The notes beneath the pieces were generated by a model, which saw only the letters and a list, made by a program, of their open reading frames with translations, ran no database searches and was not told the origin of the DNA. A DNA stretch of 64,000 nucleotides from Phyllobacterium sophorae (GTDB taxonomy: Bacteria > Pseudomonadota > Alphaproteobacteria > Rhizobiales > Rhizobiaceae): NCBI RefSeq assembly GCF_003010965.1, contig NZ_PGGM01000014.1, forward strand, positions 62,001 to 126,000. Direction: 5' to 3'. The position numbers and the translations under genes were made by a program. Positions 1-8,246 of this stretch are shown here, piece after piece. How positions within the stretch are numbered: position 1 is the stretch's first letter; each line of letters opens with the position of its first letter.

Positions 1-125
1 CAATCCTGATGCGGATCGAGCACAAAAACCGTGTTCCCACGCTGGTCGCCAAGCGCGAAGGATCAGCCTTTGTCTTTGATATCCATCTGCAAGGCGACAA
101 CGAAACCATCTTCTTCGATGTGTAA
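1..125 (+). CDS. pcaG: Protocatechuate 3,4-dioxygenase alpha subunit, C-terminal end (partial)
   Basis: The window opens inside a reading frame (codons from position 3) ending in TAA at 123-125. The last 40 residues finish with FDIHLQGDNETIFFDV, the typical end of the PcaG alpha subunit. PcaG forms the non-haem iron ring-cleavage enzyme with PcaH, opening protocatechuate to 3-carboxy-cis,cis-muconate. The identification rests on this tail and on pcaB, which starts immediately after the stop and encodes the next pathway step. The start lies outside the window. Confidence 0.85.
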   Translation, partial: ILMRIEHKNRVPTLVAKREGSAFVFDIHLQGDNETIFFDV

Positions 126-1199
126 GTGATGAGTATTTCTCCGTTTGATCATCCGTTCCTATCTGGCCTGATCGGCGACGACGAAGCTGCAAGATGGTTC
201 TCAGCTGAGAACGATGTTATTGCTATGCTATCATTCGAATCTGCCTTGGCAGAGGCACAAGCTTCTGAAAAAATTATAGAAAATTCGGCAGCTGAAGCCA
301 TAAAACTGGCCTGCAGCACGTTTTCGCCGGATGTCGCAGCCTTGCGGGCGGCCGTCGCGCTGGATGGTGTTGTCGTGCCTGAACTTATCCGCCAGTTGCA
401 TGAAACTGTCCCTCACGAACATCGCGCAGCGTTGCACTTCGGTGCCACCAGTCAGGACGTGATCGATACCAGCCTGATGATACGCCTCAAGCCGGTTCTT
501 AGACATATTGATGCCGGGATGTCCGATATCCTGGTTGAACTCGACCGTCTGGATAACGCATTCGGGGATAGCGGTTTAACGGGATATACCCGCATGCAGG
601 CGGCGATTGAGATCACGGTGCACGACCGTATCGAAGCCTGGCGCGGGCCGCTTCTTCGCAATTGCCAAAAACTCAATGTCTTGAAGCAAGATTTCCCGGT
701 CGTTCAGTTTGGTGGTGCGGCAGGAACGCTGGATAAATTGAGGGATAAAGGGCCTGCTGTGCGCAAGAGAATGGCGGATATCCTTGGTCTTAAAGATGTG
801 CCGCAATGGCAAAATCAGCGCGATATCGTGGCCCAGTTTACGGATTTCCTGTCACAAATTTCGGGCTCTTTGGGCAAAATTGGTCAGGATATTGCGCTTC
901 TTGCGCAGGCTGGCAACGAAATTTCACTCAGTGGCGGTGGAAAATCATCGGCCATGCCGCACAAGCACAATCCGGTTTTGGCCGAGCTTCTTGTCGCGCT
1001 GGCGCGCTTCAACGCTACCCAGGTTTCCGCCATGCATCACGCGCTGATTCATGAACAGGAACGTTCAGGCGCCGCCTGGACTCTGGAGTGGATGATATTG
1101 CCAGGCATGGTGACCGCCACAGTTGCGTCTGTGCGTACAGCGGCAAGCTTGCTCGGTTCGGTCATGAAAATTGGTCTTGATATCACTACGAAAACATAA
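126..1199 (+). CDS. pcaB: 3-carboxy-cis,cis-muconate cycloisomerase
   Basis: Converts 3-carboxy-cis,cis-muconate to gamma-carboxymuconolactone in the protocatechuate branch of the beta-ketoadipate pathway (cytoplasmic). The 357-residue protein belongs to the fumarase/aspartase superfamily: residues about 269-283 carry the signature loop GGGKSSAMPHKHNP, and GATSQDVIDT is the upstream conserved block. It is short compared with the roughly 450-residue pseudomonad enzymes, which is usual for rhizobial PcaB lacking the C-terminal extension. The start may be GTG at 126 or ATG at 129; both directly follow the pcaG stop, so the genes are probably translationally coupled. Confidence 0.93.
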   Translation: MMSISPFDHPFLSGLIGDDEAARWFSAENDVIAMLSFESALAEAQASEKIIENSAAEAIKLACSTFSPDVAALRAAVALDGVVVPELIRQLHETVPHEHRAALHFGATSQDVIDTSLMIRLKPVLRHIDAGMSDILVELDRLDNAFGDSGLTGYTRMQAAIEITVHDRIEAWRGPLLRNCQKLNVLKQDFPVVQFGGAAGTLDKLRDKGPAVRKRMADILGLKDVPQWQNQRDIVAQFTDFLSQISGSLGKIGQDIALLAQAGNEISLSGGGKSSAMPHKHNPVLAELLVALARFNATQVSAMHHALIHEQERSGAAWTLEWMILPGMVTATVASVRTAASLLGSVMKIGLDITTKT

Positions 1200-1329
1200 C
1201 CTTTTGATTATGAAATAGCGCATGATTTTCATTTTACATTACCAACCGGTATGAGAAACTGAGCACAATGCCCGTTGTGGCCAGACGAGGAGATGAGCTG
1301 GCCAAGCCAGAAGGGATCGAGGAGGAACG

Positions 1330-2502
1330 ATGAAAAAACTTATTTTGGCCGCAGCCGCAGCCGTGCTGATAAGCGGTGCCGCTTATGCTGACGTGATCAA
1401 GATTGGTGTGGTAGGTCCGATCTCGGGCCCATTCGCCATCCAGGGCAAAAATTTCAAAGCGGGAATTGACGCCTATATTGCCACCCATGGCGACAAGATT
1501 GGCGAAGACACCATCGAAATACTCTACCGTGATGTGCCGCAGGCCGATCCCGCCCAGGCGAAAGCGCTGGCGCAGGAACTGGTGGTCAAGGAAGGCGTGC
1601 AATATCTCGCCGGTTTCTATTTCACCCCTGACGCCATGGCGGTTACGCCTCTGCTGCAGCAGGCCAATGTGCCGCTCGTCGTGATGAATGCTGCCACCTC
1701 GGCGATCGTTACCAAGAGCCCTTATGTCGTGCGCACGTCTTTCACCACTTGGCAGACTTCGGCGCCCATGGCGAAAATCGCCCGGGAACGCGGTATCGAA
1801 AAGGCCATAACTGTCGTCAGCGACTATGGTCCGGGTGTCGATGCGGAAAACGCTTTCAAATCCACGTTCGAGAAGGAGGGCGGCTCGGTCGTGGAATCCA
1901 TACGCATGCCACTTTCAACCAATGATTTCAGCCCTGTCATGCAGCGCGTGCGCAATTCCGGCGCGCAGGCGGTGTTTGCCTTTCTGCCATCGGGACCGAC
2001 GACGCTGGGCTTTGTCAAAGCCTACAACGAGAATGGCCTGAAGGATGCCGGGATACAGTTTCTGGCGCCAGGTGACCTTACGCAAGAATCCGACCTTCCA
2101 GCAATCGGTGATTCAGCGGTCGGAATTCTGACGACATTCCATTATTCGCTCGCGCACGATTCGCCAGAGAACAGAGCCTTTGTCGAAGCCGCTCAGAAGG
2201 CAATCGGAAACCCTGCCGAACTCTCGTTCCCGTCGGTGGGTGCCTATGATGGTATGCATGTCATCTACAAGATGATCGAGGCGACTGGCGGTGAACAGGA
2301 CGCTCAGAAGGCCGTCGATGCGGTGAAGGGGCTTTCTTGGGAAAGTCCGCGGGGGCCCGTGTCGATCGACCCCGAAACCCGCCATATCACGCAGAATATC
2401 TATCTGCGCGAGGTCGCCAAGCGTGACGATGGCACCTACTACAACAAGGAAATCAAGACTTTTGAAAAGCAGCCGGATCCGGGACTGGCAGCGGCAAAAT
2501 AA
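1330..2502 (+). CDS. Branched-chain amino-acid-type ABC transporter, periplasmic binding protein
   Basis: A 390-residue Peripla_BP_6 (LivJ/LivK-like) solute-binding protein. The first 20 residues form a signal peptide (MKK, hydrophobic core, AYA cleavage site) and the mature part starts DVIKIGVVGPISGPFAIQGK, the usual first strand of this family. A strong Shine-Dalgarno (GAGGAGGAACG) precedes the ATG. It heads a five-gene operon with two permeases and two ATPases. The ligand is unknown. Because the operon follows the pca genes, an aromatic acid or ring-cleavage product is possible, but that is inference from position only. Confidence 0.9.
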   Translation: MKKLILAAAAAVLISGAAYADVIKIGVVGPISGPFAIQGKNFKAGIDAYIATHGDKIGEDTIEILYRDVPQADPAQAKALAQELVVKEGVQYLAGFYFTPDAMAVTPLLQQANVPLVVMNAATSAIVTKSPYVVRTSFTTWQTSAPMAKIARERGIEKAITVVSDYGPGVDAENAFKSTFEKEGGSVVESIRMPLSTNDFSPVMQRVRNSGAQAVFAFLPSGPTTLGFVKAYNENGLKDAGIQFLAPGDLTQESDLPAIGDSAVGILTTFHYSLAHDSPENRAFVEAAQKAIGNPAELSFPSVGAYDGMHVIYKMIEATGGEQDAQKAVDAVKGLSWESPRGPVSIDPETRHITQNIYLREVAKRDDGTYYNKEIKTFEKQPDPGLAAAK

Positions 2503-2516
2503 CAGCGCATAACTTT

Positions 2517-2536
2517 GTGCGTCCCATTGGACGCAC
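2517..2536 (+). terminator. Intercistronic hairpin between binding-protein and permease genes
   Basis: A perfect 8-bp stem, GTGCGTCC / GGACGCAC, with loop CATT lies 14 bases after the stop of the binding-protein gene. There is no U-tract, so it is more likely a 3' stabiliser or partial attenuator that lets the binding protein be made in excess over the membrane subunits than a full terminator. Confidence 0.5.
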
Positions 2537-2611
2537 GTGCAGTAAGGTCTGCTGCAAGTAGTTGCATTGGAGCGCGATGCCCGCCCCAATGCACCAAGCG
2601 GGATATTTCAG

Positions 2612-3475
2612 ATGCAAGTTTTCTTTAGCATAGCGGTCGACGCGCTCGCCTATGGGATGGTCTTGTTCGTCATCTCCATTGGACTCTCCGTGACCATGGG
2701 CCTGATGCGGGTTGTCAACCTTGCCCATGGTGCCTTTGCCATGATCGGGGGCTATATCGCCTCCTATGCGGCTCGCGATCTCGGGCTTGCCTATGGTTTT
2801 GCGGTCATCCTCGCCGTCGTCGGGACCATTATCATCGCAATCCCATTGGAGCGGTTTCTCTACCGGCGTATTTATGGTGCACCCGAATTGACACAGGTGC
2901 TCATGACGATCGGCATCACCTTCTGCGTCATCGGCATTGCCAACTATGTCTTCGGGCCAACCCTCAAAACGATTCCCCTCCCCGCCGAGCTCCAGGGGCC
3001 CGTCAATCTCGGGTTCCGATCCATCGCCGCTCACAAGATCTTCGCGATCGGTTGCGGTATCGCGGTGGCGCTTGGTCTCTGGTACCTCATCGAGCGCACT
3101 TCCTTTGGCGTCAAGCTGCGCGCCTCGGTCGACAATACCGCCATGGCAGCGGCGCTGGGTGTGCGAACGAAGATTGTTTACGCTGCAAGCTTTGCCTTGG
3201 CCGTAGGCCTTGCGGCTTTTGGCGGGGTGATCGGTGCCGAATTGTTACCTGTCGAACCCTACTATGCCCTGCGCTATATGGTAACCTTTCTCGTCGTCGT
3301 TTCCGTTGGTGGTGCCGGTTCCATTCCTGGCGCGCTGATCGCCTGCCTGCTACTCGGGGCGATCGACACGACCGGCCGTTATCTCGTGCCGGAATATGGC
3401 GAGTTCTTCTTTTATCTTGCGGTGATTGCAATTGTCTGGATCTTCCCGCGCGGGCTGCTGGGAAGGGCAAAATGA
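2612..3475 (+). CDS. Branched-chain amino-acid-type ABC transporter permease (LivH-like)
   Basis: A 287-residue inner-membrane permease of the BPD_transp_2 family with about eight hydrophobic segments. The N-terminal block GLMRVVNLAHGAFAMIGGY is the LivH hallmark (NxAHG), and the conserved GGAGSIPGALI loop lies near residue 230. The ATG at 2612 starts directly on the first membrane helix, whereas the upstream in-frame extension has no membrane or family character. It should dimerise with the LivM-like product of the next gene. Confidence 0.9.
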   Translation: MQVFFSIAVDALAYGMVLFVISIGLSVTMGLMRVVNLAHGAFAMIGGYIASYAARDLGLAYGFAVILAVVGTIIIAIPLERFLYRRIYGAPELTQVLMTIGITFCVIGIANYVFGPTLKTIPLPAELQGPVNLGFRSIAAHKIFAIGCGIAVALGLWYLIERTSFGVKLRASVDNTAMAAALGVRTKIVYAASFALAVGLAAFGGVIGAELLPVEPYYALRYMVTFLVVVSVGGAGSIPGALIACLLLGAIDTTGRYLVPEYGEFFFYLAVIAIVWIFPRGLLGRAK

Positions 3476-3476
3476 T

Positions 3477-4484
3477 ATGAGCGTGACCGAAGTCTCGAAC
3501 GATATCACTGACGCATTTCCGCTTCGTCGTGGATGGCAACGCGACCTGATTGGCGTGGGGATCATCATCATTGCTGCCATTGCGGGATATTTCCTGTTCC
3601 CGAACAATCTGGCGTTGTTGACGCGCATCATTGCGATCCTGCTTCTGGTGTTGTCGCTGGACCTGGTGACCGGCTATTGCGGCGTCGCGACACTTGGGCA
3701 TGCCGCGCTCTTTGGTGCCGGTGCCTACGCTGCCGGGATTGCGGCAGTGACCTTCGGTATGACCGAACCGCTCAGCATGGTCGCCATCGGTGCCCTGGCC
3801 GGTGCAGTCGCGGGTCTCGTCTCCGGCGTTGTTATCCTGCGGGGGCATGGCCTTGCCCAACTCGTGCTGTCGATCGCGGTTATCCACCTTTTCCATGAAG
3901 CAGCCAACAAGGCCTCGGCATATACCGGCGGCAGCGATGGCCTTTCCGGCATTGCACCAGATCCGATCCTCGGACTCTTCGCCTTCGATCTGTGGGGGCG
4001 GACGGCATATGTGTTTGGCATCCTCTTACTGGTGATCATCTTTGCTGTGTTGCGTATTCTTGTGCGCTCACCCTTTGGCATGCTCTGCCGGGGCATACGG
4101 CAAGACCCTGTTCGCGTCAGCGCCATGGGTGCGTCCGTCAAAGCGAGCTTGATCAAAATGTACGTCATTTCCGGTGCTGTGGCCGGGGTCGGCGGCGCAT
4201 TCAACGCTGTCTCGACGCAGGTCGTCGGTCTCGACAGCCTGAGCTTCACCAACTCTGCCGAAGCGCTGGTCATGCTGGTGCTTGGCGGCACGGGTTCGCT
4301 TTATGGGGCATTCGTGGGCACAATTGTTTTCGTGTGGTTCGAGGACATTGTGTCTGCTGCAAATCCCTTCCACTGGCTTACCATCGTCGGCGCATTGCTG
4401 ATCGCCGTGGTACTTTTCGCCCCCAAGGGTCTTTACGGCACTGCCGTTACACTCGTTGAACGCTACGGGAGGGGCCGCAAATGA
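3477..4484 (+). CDS. Branched-chain amino-acid-type ABC transporter permease (LivM-like)
   Basis: A 335-residue polytopic membrane protein of the LivM type, with a longer N-terminus than the LivH partner. Conserved blocks include DLVTGYCGVATLGHAALFGAG (the GxxxLGHAAxFG hallmark) and the LGGTGSLYGAFVG segment. The ATG at 3477 lies one base after the upstream stop, and the last bases overlap the next gene by ATGA at 4481-4484, so permeases and ATPase are translationally coupled. Confidence 0.9.
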   Translation: MSVTEVSNDITDAFPLRRGWQRDLIGVGIIIIAAIAGYFLFPNNLALLTRIIAILLLVLSLDLVTGYCGVATLGHAALFGAGAYAAGIAAVTFGMTEPLSMVAIGALAGAVAGLVSGVVILRGHGLAQLVLSIAVIHLFHEAANKASAYTGGSDGLSGIAPDPILGLFAFDLWGRTAYVFGILLLVIIFAVLRILVRSPFGMLCRGIRQDPVRVSAMGASVKASLIKMYVISGAVAGVGGAFNAVSTQVVGLDSLSFTNSAEALVMLVLGGTGSLYGAFVGTIVFVWFEDIVSAANPFHWLTIVGALLIAVVLFAPKGLYGTAVTLVERYGRGRK

Positions 4485-5245
4485 GTGCAATCTTTCAGGT
4501 TGACCGGCTAAAAAAGTCCTTTGGCGGGCTCGATGTCACACGCGATGTATCACTCTCGATGGAGAAGGGTGACCGGATCGCATTGATCGGACCAAATGGT
4601 GCCGGCAAGACAACGTTCGTCAATCTGGTGACGGGACATTTACGTCCAAATTCCGGGCGGGTGCTGATGGGCGGCGAGGACATTTCCAGGTTCAATCCGA
4701 TGAAACGTGTGCGGGCCGGCCTTGTCCGCTCCTTCCAGGTGACGCGCGTGTTTGCAGAAATGACCCCGGAGGAACATGTGGCTCTTGCCATTTTGCAACG
4801 CGAAGGAAAGTCCGGCAGGATGGCAGGTTCCTATCATGCACTGCCGGAGGTGATGCGCGAAACACGGGCAATTCTGGAGACACTCAATCTTGTGGCCTTG
4901 GCGGGGATCCCGGTCAGCGAGATCGCCTATGGCCAGCAGCGCCTGCTCGAAATCGCGTTGGCAATGGCTTTGCGGCCAAAAGTATTGTTGCTCGATGAAC
5001 CTGCGGCAGGCGTACCGCACAGTGATACTTATCTCATAGAAAATGCGCTGAAGCAGTTGCCGGACGATCTGGCCGTGCTGATGATTGAACATGACATGGA
5101 TCTGGTCTTCCGCTTTGCCAAACGGGTCATCGTTCTTGCTGCGGGCGAGATCATATTCGACGGGTCGCCTCGCGACGTGACGCAAGATGCGCGGGTGCGC
5201 GAAGCCTATCTGGGGAGCTATGCACATGCCAGCAGCGCGGCTTGA
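4481..5245 (+). CDS. Branched-chain amino-acid-type ABC transporter ATP-binding protein (LivG-like)
   Basis: A 254-residue ABC ATPase. Walker A is GPNGAGKTT (about residues 36-44) and Walker B is VLLLDEPAAGV. The signature region is IAYGQQRLLEIALAMA, the LivG form in which the usual LSGG is replaced by YGxQR. The C-terminal extension with IIFDGSPRDV is typical of the subfamily. It powers uptake through the two permeases encoded immediately upstream. Confidence 0.9.
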   Translation: MSAIFQVDRLKKSFGGLDVTRDVSLSMEKGDRIALIGPNGAGKTTFVNLVTGHLRPNSGRVLMGGEDISRFNPMKRVRAGLVRSFQVTRVFAEMTPEEHVALAILQREGKSGRMAGSYHALPEVMRETRAILETLNLVALAGIPVSEIAYGQQRLLEIALAMALRPKVLLLDEPAAGVPHSDTYLIENALKQLPDDLAVLMIEHDMDLVFRFAKRVIVLAAGEIIFDGSPRDVTQDARVREAYLGSYAHASSAA

Positions 5246-5945
5246 GATCAAAGGCCTGAGCGCCGGCTACGGCCTGACGCGGGTTCTCGAAAATGTCTCC
5301 TTGATCGCTGAGACAGGATCGCGCGTTGCCATTCTTGGCCGCAATGGCGTCGGCAAGACGACGCTTTTCGCAACCCTTGCAGGACAGACGAGGCGCTATG
5401 AGGGCACTATCAGACTGGATGATGTGGATTTGACCCCTATGGAAAGCGCTCAGCGAGCCTGGGCCGGTCTTGGTTTCGTGCCGCAATCGCGCAGCATTTT
5501 TCCTTCGCTCACCGTCGAGGAAAATCTCTTCGTCGGTCTTAAAGGCAGGCCGCGCAGCGCGCTCCAGGAAGCCTATGATATGTTTCCCCGCCTTTATGAG
5601 CGCAAGGCCAATTCCGGGGCAAAACTTTCGGGCGGTGAACAGCAGATGCTGTCTACAGCGCGCACCATTCTTGGCAAGCCAAAAGTCTTGTTGCTTGACG
5701 AGCCGCTCGAGGGATTGGCCCCAGTTATTTGCGAGGAACTGATGGGCGCTTTTTCGCGTCTTGCATCCAGCGGCGAGATGACCATCCTTCTCGTTGAACA
5801 GCGAATCCAAAGCGCTCTCGATTTTGCCGAGCGTGTCATCATCCTTGAACGGGGTCGCATTGTTTGGGATGGCACCTCAGAGCAACTCGCTGCTGATCGC
5901 GATACGGTCGATCAACTGCTTGGCGTAGCGAGTGTCGCGCACTGA
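5226..5945 (+). CDS. Branched-chain amino-acid-type ABC transporter ATP-binding protein (LivF-like)
   Basis: A 239-residue second ATPase of the importer: Walker A GRNGVGKTT, signature LSGGEQQML, Walker B VLLLDEPLEGLAP, and the LivF-type VPQSRSIFPSLTVEENL segment. ATG codons occur at 5220 and 5226. GGGGAG at 5212-5217 sits 8 bases from 5226 but only 2 from 5220, so 5226 is preferred. The start lies inside the end of the preceding gene (20-base overlap), consistent with coupling. It is the last gene of the operon. Confidence 0.9.
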   Translation: MPAARLEIKGLSAGYGLTRVLENVSLIAETGSRVAILGRNGVGKTTLFATLAGQTRRYEGTIRLDDVDLTPMESAQRAWAGLGFVPQSRSIFPSLTVEENLFVGLKGRPRSALQEAYDMFPRLYERKANSGAKLSGGEQQMLSTARTILGKPKVLLLDEPLEGLAPVICEELMGAFSRLASSGEMTILLVEQRIQSALDFAERVIILERGRIVWDGTSEQLAADRDTVDQLLGVASVAH

Positions 5946-5946
5946 G

Positions 5947-5965
5947 TTGACGCGGTGCGCGTCAA
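5947..5965 (+). terminator. Possible weak terminator hairpin after the liv-type operon
   Basis: TTGACGCG / CGCGTCAA forms a perfect 8-bp stem with a 3-base loop (GTG) just after the last stop codon. No run of T follows, so it is a weak or factor-assisted terminator at best. Confidence 0.4.
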
Positions 5966-6054
5966 AATGTGGAAAGAATGTGGCCATGACGACAAGCGCC
6001 TCGATGTCAGGCTGGATCCGATAGTGGATTAAAACACTCAACATACGGATATAA

Positions 6055-6094
6055 TTGACAAATTTCCTCCGGTTATTCCTTAGAATTCTTCTAA
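6055..6094 (+). promoter_or_regulatory. Iron-regulated promoter with Irr-type (ICE) box before the efe operon
   Basis: Within the 247-base gap before efeU lies TTAGAA-TTC-TTCTAA (6080-6094), a perfect inverted repeat that fits the Irr/ICE-box core of alphaproteobacteria (TTAGAA-N3-TTCTAA). A TTGACA (6055-6060) and a TAGAAT (6081-6086) could be promoter elements, although the 20-base spacing is long; the box would overlap the -10. Regulation by Irr is inferred from the motif and from the downstream iron-uptake genes. Confidence 0.6.
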
Positions 6095-6192
6095 TATATT
6101 GTTATTGCTTCGTTTTTCGCGGCAGTCTATGACTCGCGCGATGCCGCACAGGTCCTGTAGGGATGCCAGGACGGCGCCGGGGATTTTGATTT

Positions 6193-7035
6193 ATGCTTGT
6201 TCCATTCCTGATAATGCTTCGCGAGGGCATTGAGGCGGCTCTGATCGTTGGCATTATCGCGAGTTATCTCAAGCAGACCGGAAGAGATGCCTGGATGCCC
6301 GCTATCTGGGTTGGAATTCTGCTTGCGATCGCGCTTTCGCTTTTTACCGGCGCGGCGCTGCAATTGGCGAGCGCCCAATTTCCACAAAAGGCGCAGGAAT
6401 TTTTCGAAGCGATTGTGGGTCTGATCGCGGTTGTGGTGCTCTCCTCTATGGTGTTCTGGATGCGCAAGGCAGCGCGGTCCATCAAATCCGAACTGCACAC
6501 CTCCATCGACTCCGCTTTTGCCCATTCGACCGGCCAGGCACCGGCATTGATTGGCATGGTATTCTTTGCCGTGGCCCGCGAAGGCCTGGAATCAGTGTTT
6601 TTTCTTCTTGCGATATTCCAGCAGAGCACCAACGGCGACGCGCCGCTCGGCGCGGTGCTCGGCATTATGGTTTCGATCGTACTCGGCTACGGCATCTATG
6701 CGGGCGGCGTTCGCATGAATCTACGCCGATTCTTCTTCTGGACCGGACTTTTCATCCTGTTAGTTGCCGCCGGCATATTGGCGAGCACGCTGCGCCATTT
6801 CCATGAAGCCGGTGTCTGGAACAGCTTGCAAACTGTTGTCTTCGATCTCAGTCACATTCTGTCAGTCGGCAGCCCCTTAGGTACACTCTTGTCGGGCATG
6901 TTCGGGTATCAGGATATGCCGACACTGGGCGAACTGATCGTCTACGTCGCATTCCTTTGTGTCAGCGTCTTTATGTTTCTGCGTCCCGCTACGACGCGGT
7001 CAGCCGCTGCGCAGGCAGCGCGTCCCTCCAACTGA
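6193..7035 (+). CDS. efeU: FTR1-family ferrous/ferric iron permease EfeU
   Basis: A 280-residue inner-membrane iron permease with about seven transmembrane helices. Two REGxE iron-binding motifs are visible, REGIEAALIVG at residues 10-20 and REGLESVFF at about 129-137, each inside a helix as in Ftr1/EfeU. It is the first gene of an operon with efeO, efeB and an EfeM-like gene; the next gene starts 14 bases after its stop. An Irr-type box in the promoter supports control by iron status. Confidence 0.92.
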   Translation: MLVPFLIMLREGIEAALIVGIIASYLKQTGRDAWMPAIWVGILLAIALSLFTGAALQLASAQFPQKAQEFFEAIVGLIAVVVLSSMVFWMRKAARSIKSELHTSIDSAFAHSTGQAPALIGMVFFAVAREGLESVFFLLAIFQQSTNGDAPLGAVLGIMVSIVLGYGIYAGGVRMNLRRFFFWTGLFILLVAAGILASTLRHFHEAGVWNSLQTVVFDLSHILSVGSPLGTLLSGMFGYQDMPTLGELIVYVAFLCVSVFMFLRPATTRSAAAQAARPSN

Positions 7036-7049
7036 TCGGAAAGACCTTC

Positions 7050-8240
7050 ATGTCGCCATCTGCCGGCTCCGCTTCGCCCCATCCTTCATCCCAAAGACTG
7101 ATGAAACTCGCCGTCGTTGGAGCCGCTTTTCTCGTCGTTGCTGGTGGTGCGGCCTTCTACTATGCATCAAAGGGCATGAAGTCCGGAACCTCGGGCGACG
7201 CTATCGTGGTCACTATCAAAGACGGCACGTGCGATCCGAATACAATCAGCGTTCCCGCTGGCCGCTCGACGTTCACCATCGTCAATAATTCGGACCGGGC
7301 CCTTGAATGGGAAATTCTTGATGGGGTGATGGTGCTCGAAGAACGAGAAAACATTATCCCGGGCTTCAGCCAGACGCTCCAGGCAAAACTCAAAGCAGGC
7401 GACTACGAGATCACTTGCGGTCTCCTCAATAGTCCGCGTGGAATCTTGCATGTCACTCCATCGGCCGAGTCCGATGCGGAAGCAGCTCGACCGGCTCTGG
7501 TTGCCTACCTTGGCCCCTTGGCTGAGTTTCAGGTGTTTCTTGTAACGCAGACCAATGCACTGGTGAAGGCCACGCAGGCTCTGGACGATGCCATCAAGGC
7601 GGGCGATCTCGAAAAGGCACGGGAATCGTATCAGAAGGCTCGGCTGCCCTATAAGCAGATCGAACCGATGGCGGATCGCTTTGCTGACCTTCACAACGCC
7701 ATTGATCCAGTCGCCGATTATCTGGAAAAACGCGAGGAAGACCCGGGTTTCACCGGATTCCACCGCATCGAATATGGGTTATACGCTAAGAACAGCACGG
7801 ATGGCCTTTCGCCCATCGCGGCGAAACTGGTTGCTGATGTGACAGCGCTCAAAGACCGTGTTCGCGGTTTGCGCATCCCTCCTGAACAGATCGCCAAGGG
7901 CGCAGGACGGCTTGTCGGGCAGATTGCCGAAACGAAAATCACGTCCGGCGAGGACCATTACGCAAAGACCGATCTGGCGGATTTTGAAGCCAACATTGCC
8001 GGCGTCGCTCGGATGATGGCGCTTTTGAAGCCTGTTGCCGTGCAGGCTGCTCCGGCGGTTGTTGCCGATATCGATGGCCGCATTGCCGATGCGAACAGCG
8101 CGTTGAAGGCGCTGCGTGGGCCGGATGGCTTTCCTCCTTATGACAGTGTGAATGCAGAAAACCGCAAAGCGCTTGCACAGACGATGCAGGCTTTGGCTGA
8201 GCGGATCGGCAAGCTCAACACGGCGGTAGGACTGGAGTAA
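7050..8240 (+). CDS. efeO: Iron uptake system component EfeO (cupredoxin plus imelysin M75 domains)
   Basis: A 396-residue periplasmic protein. An N-terminal membrane anchor/signal (about residues 14-35) is followed by a cupredoxin-like domain (about 45-135) and an imelysin/M75 domain (about 150-390) with the metal-site motif GFHRIEYGL near residue 235. EfeO is thought to capture iron and pass it to EfeU. The ATG at 7050 begins immediately before the signal sequence; a longer upstream frame overlaps efeU and is not supported. Confidence 0.92.
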   Translation: MSPSAGSASPHPSSQRLMKLAVVGAAFLVVAGGAAFYYASKGMKSGTSGDAIVVTIKDGTCDPNTISVPAGRSTFTIVNNSDRALEWEILDGVMVLEERENIIPGFSQTLQAKLKAGDYEITCGLLNSPRGILHVTPSAESDAEAARPALVAYLGPLAEFQVFLVTQTNALVKATQALDDAIKAGDLEKARESYQKARLPYKQIEPMADRFADLHNAIDPVADYLEKREEDPGFTGFHRIEYGLYAKNSTDGLSPIAAKLVADVTALKDRVRGLRIPPEQIAKGAGRLVGQIAETKITSGEDHYAKTDLADFEANIAGVARMMALLKPVAVQAAPAVVADIDGRIADANSALKALRGPDGFPPYDSVNAENRKALAQTMQALAERIGKLNTAVGLE

Positions 8241-8246
8241 CGGGCA

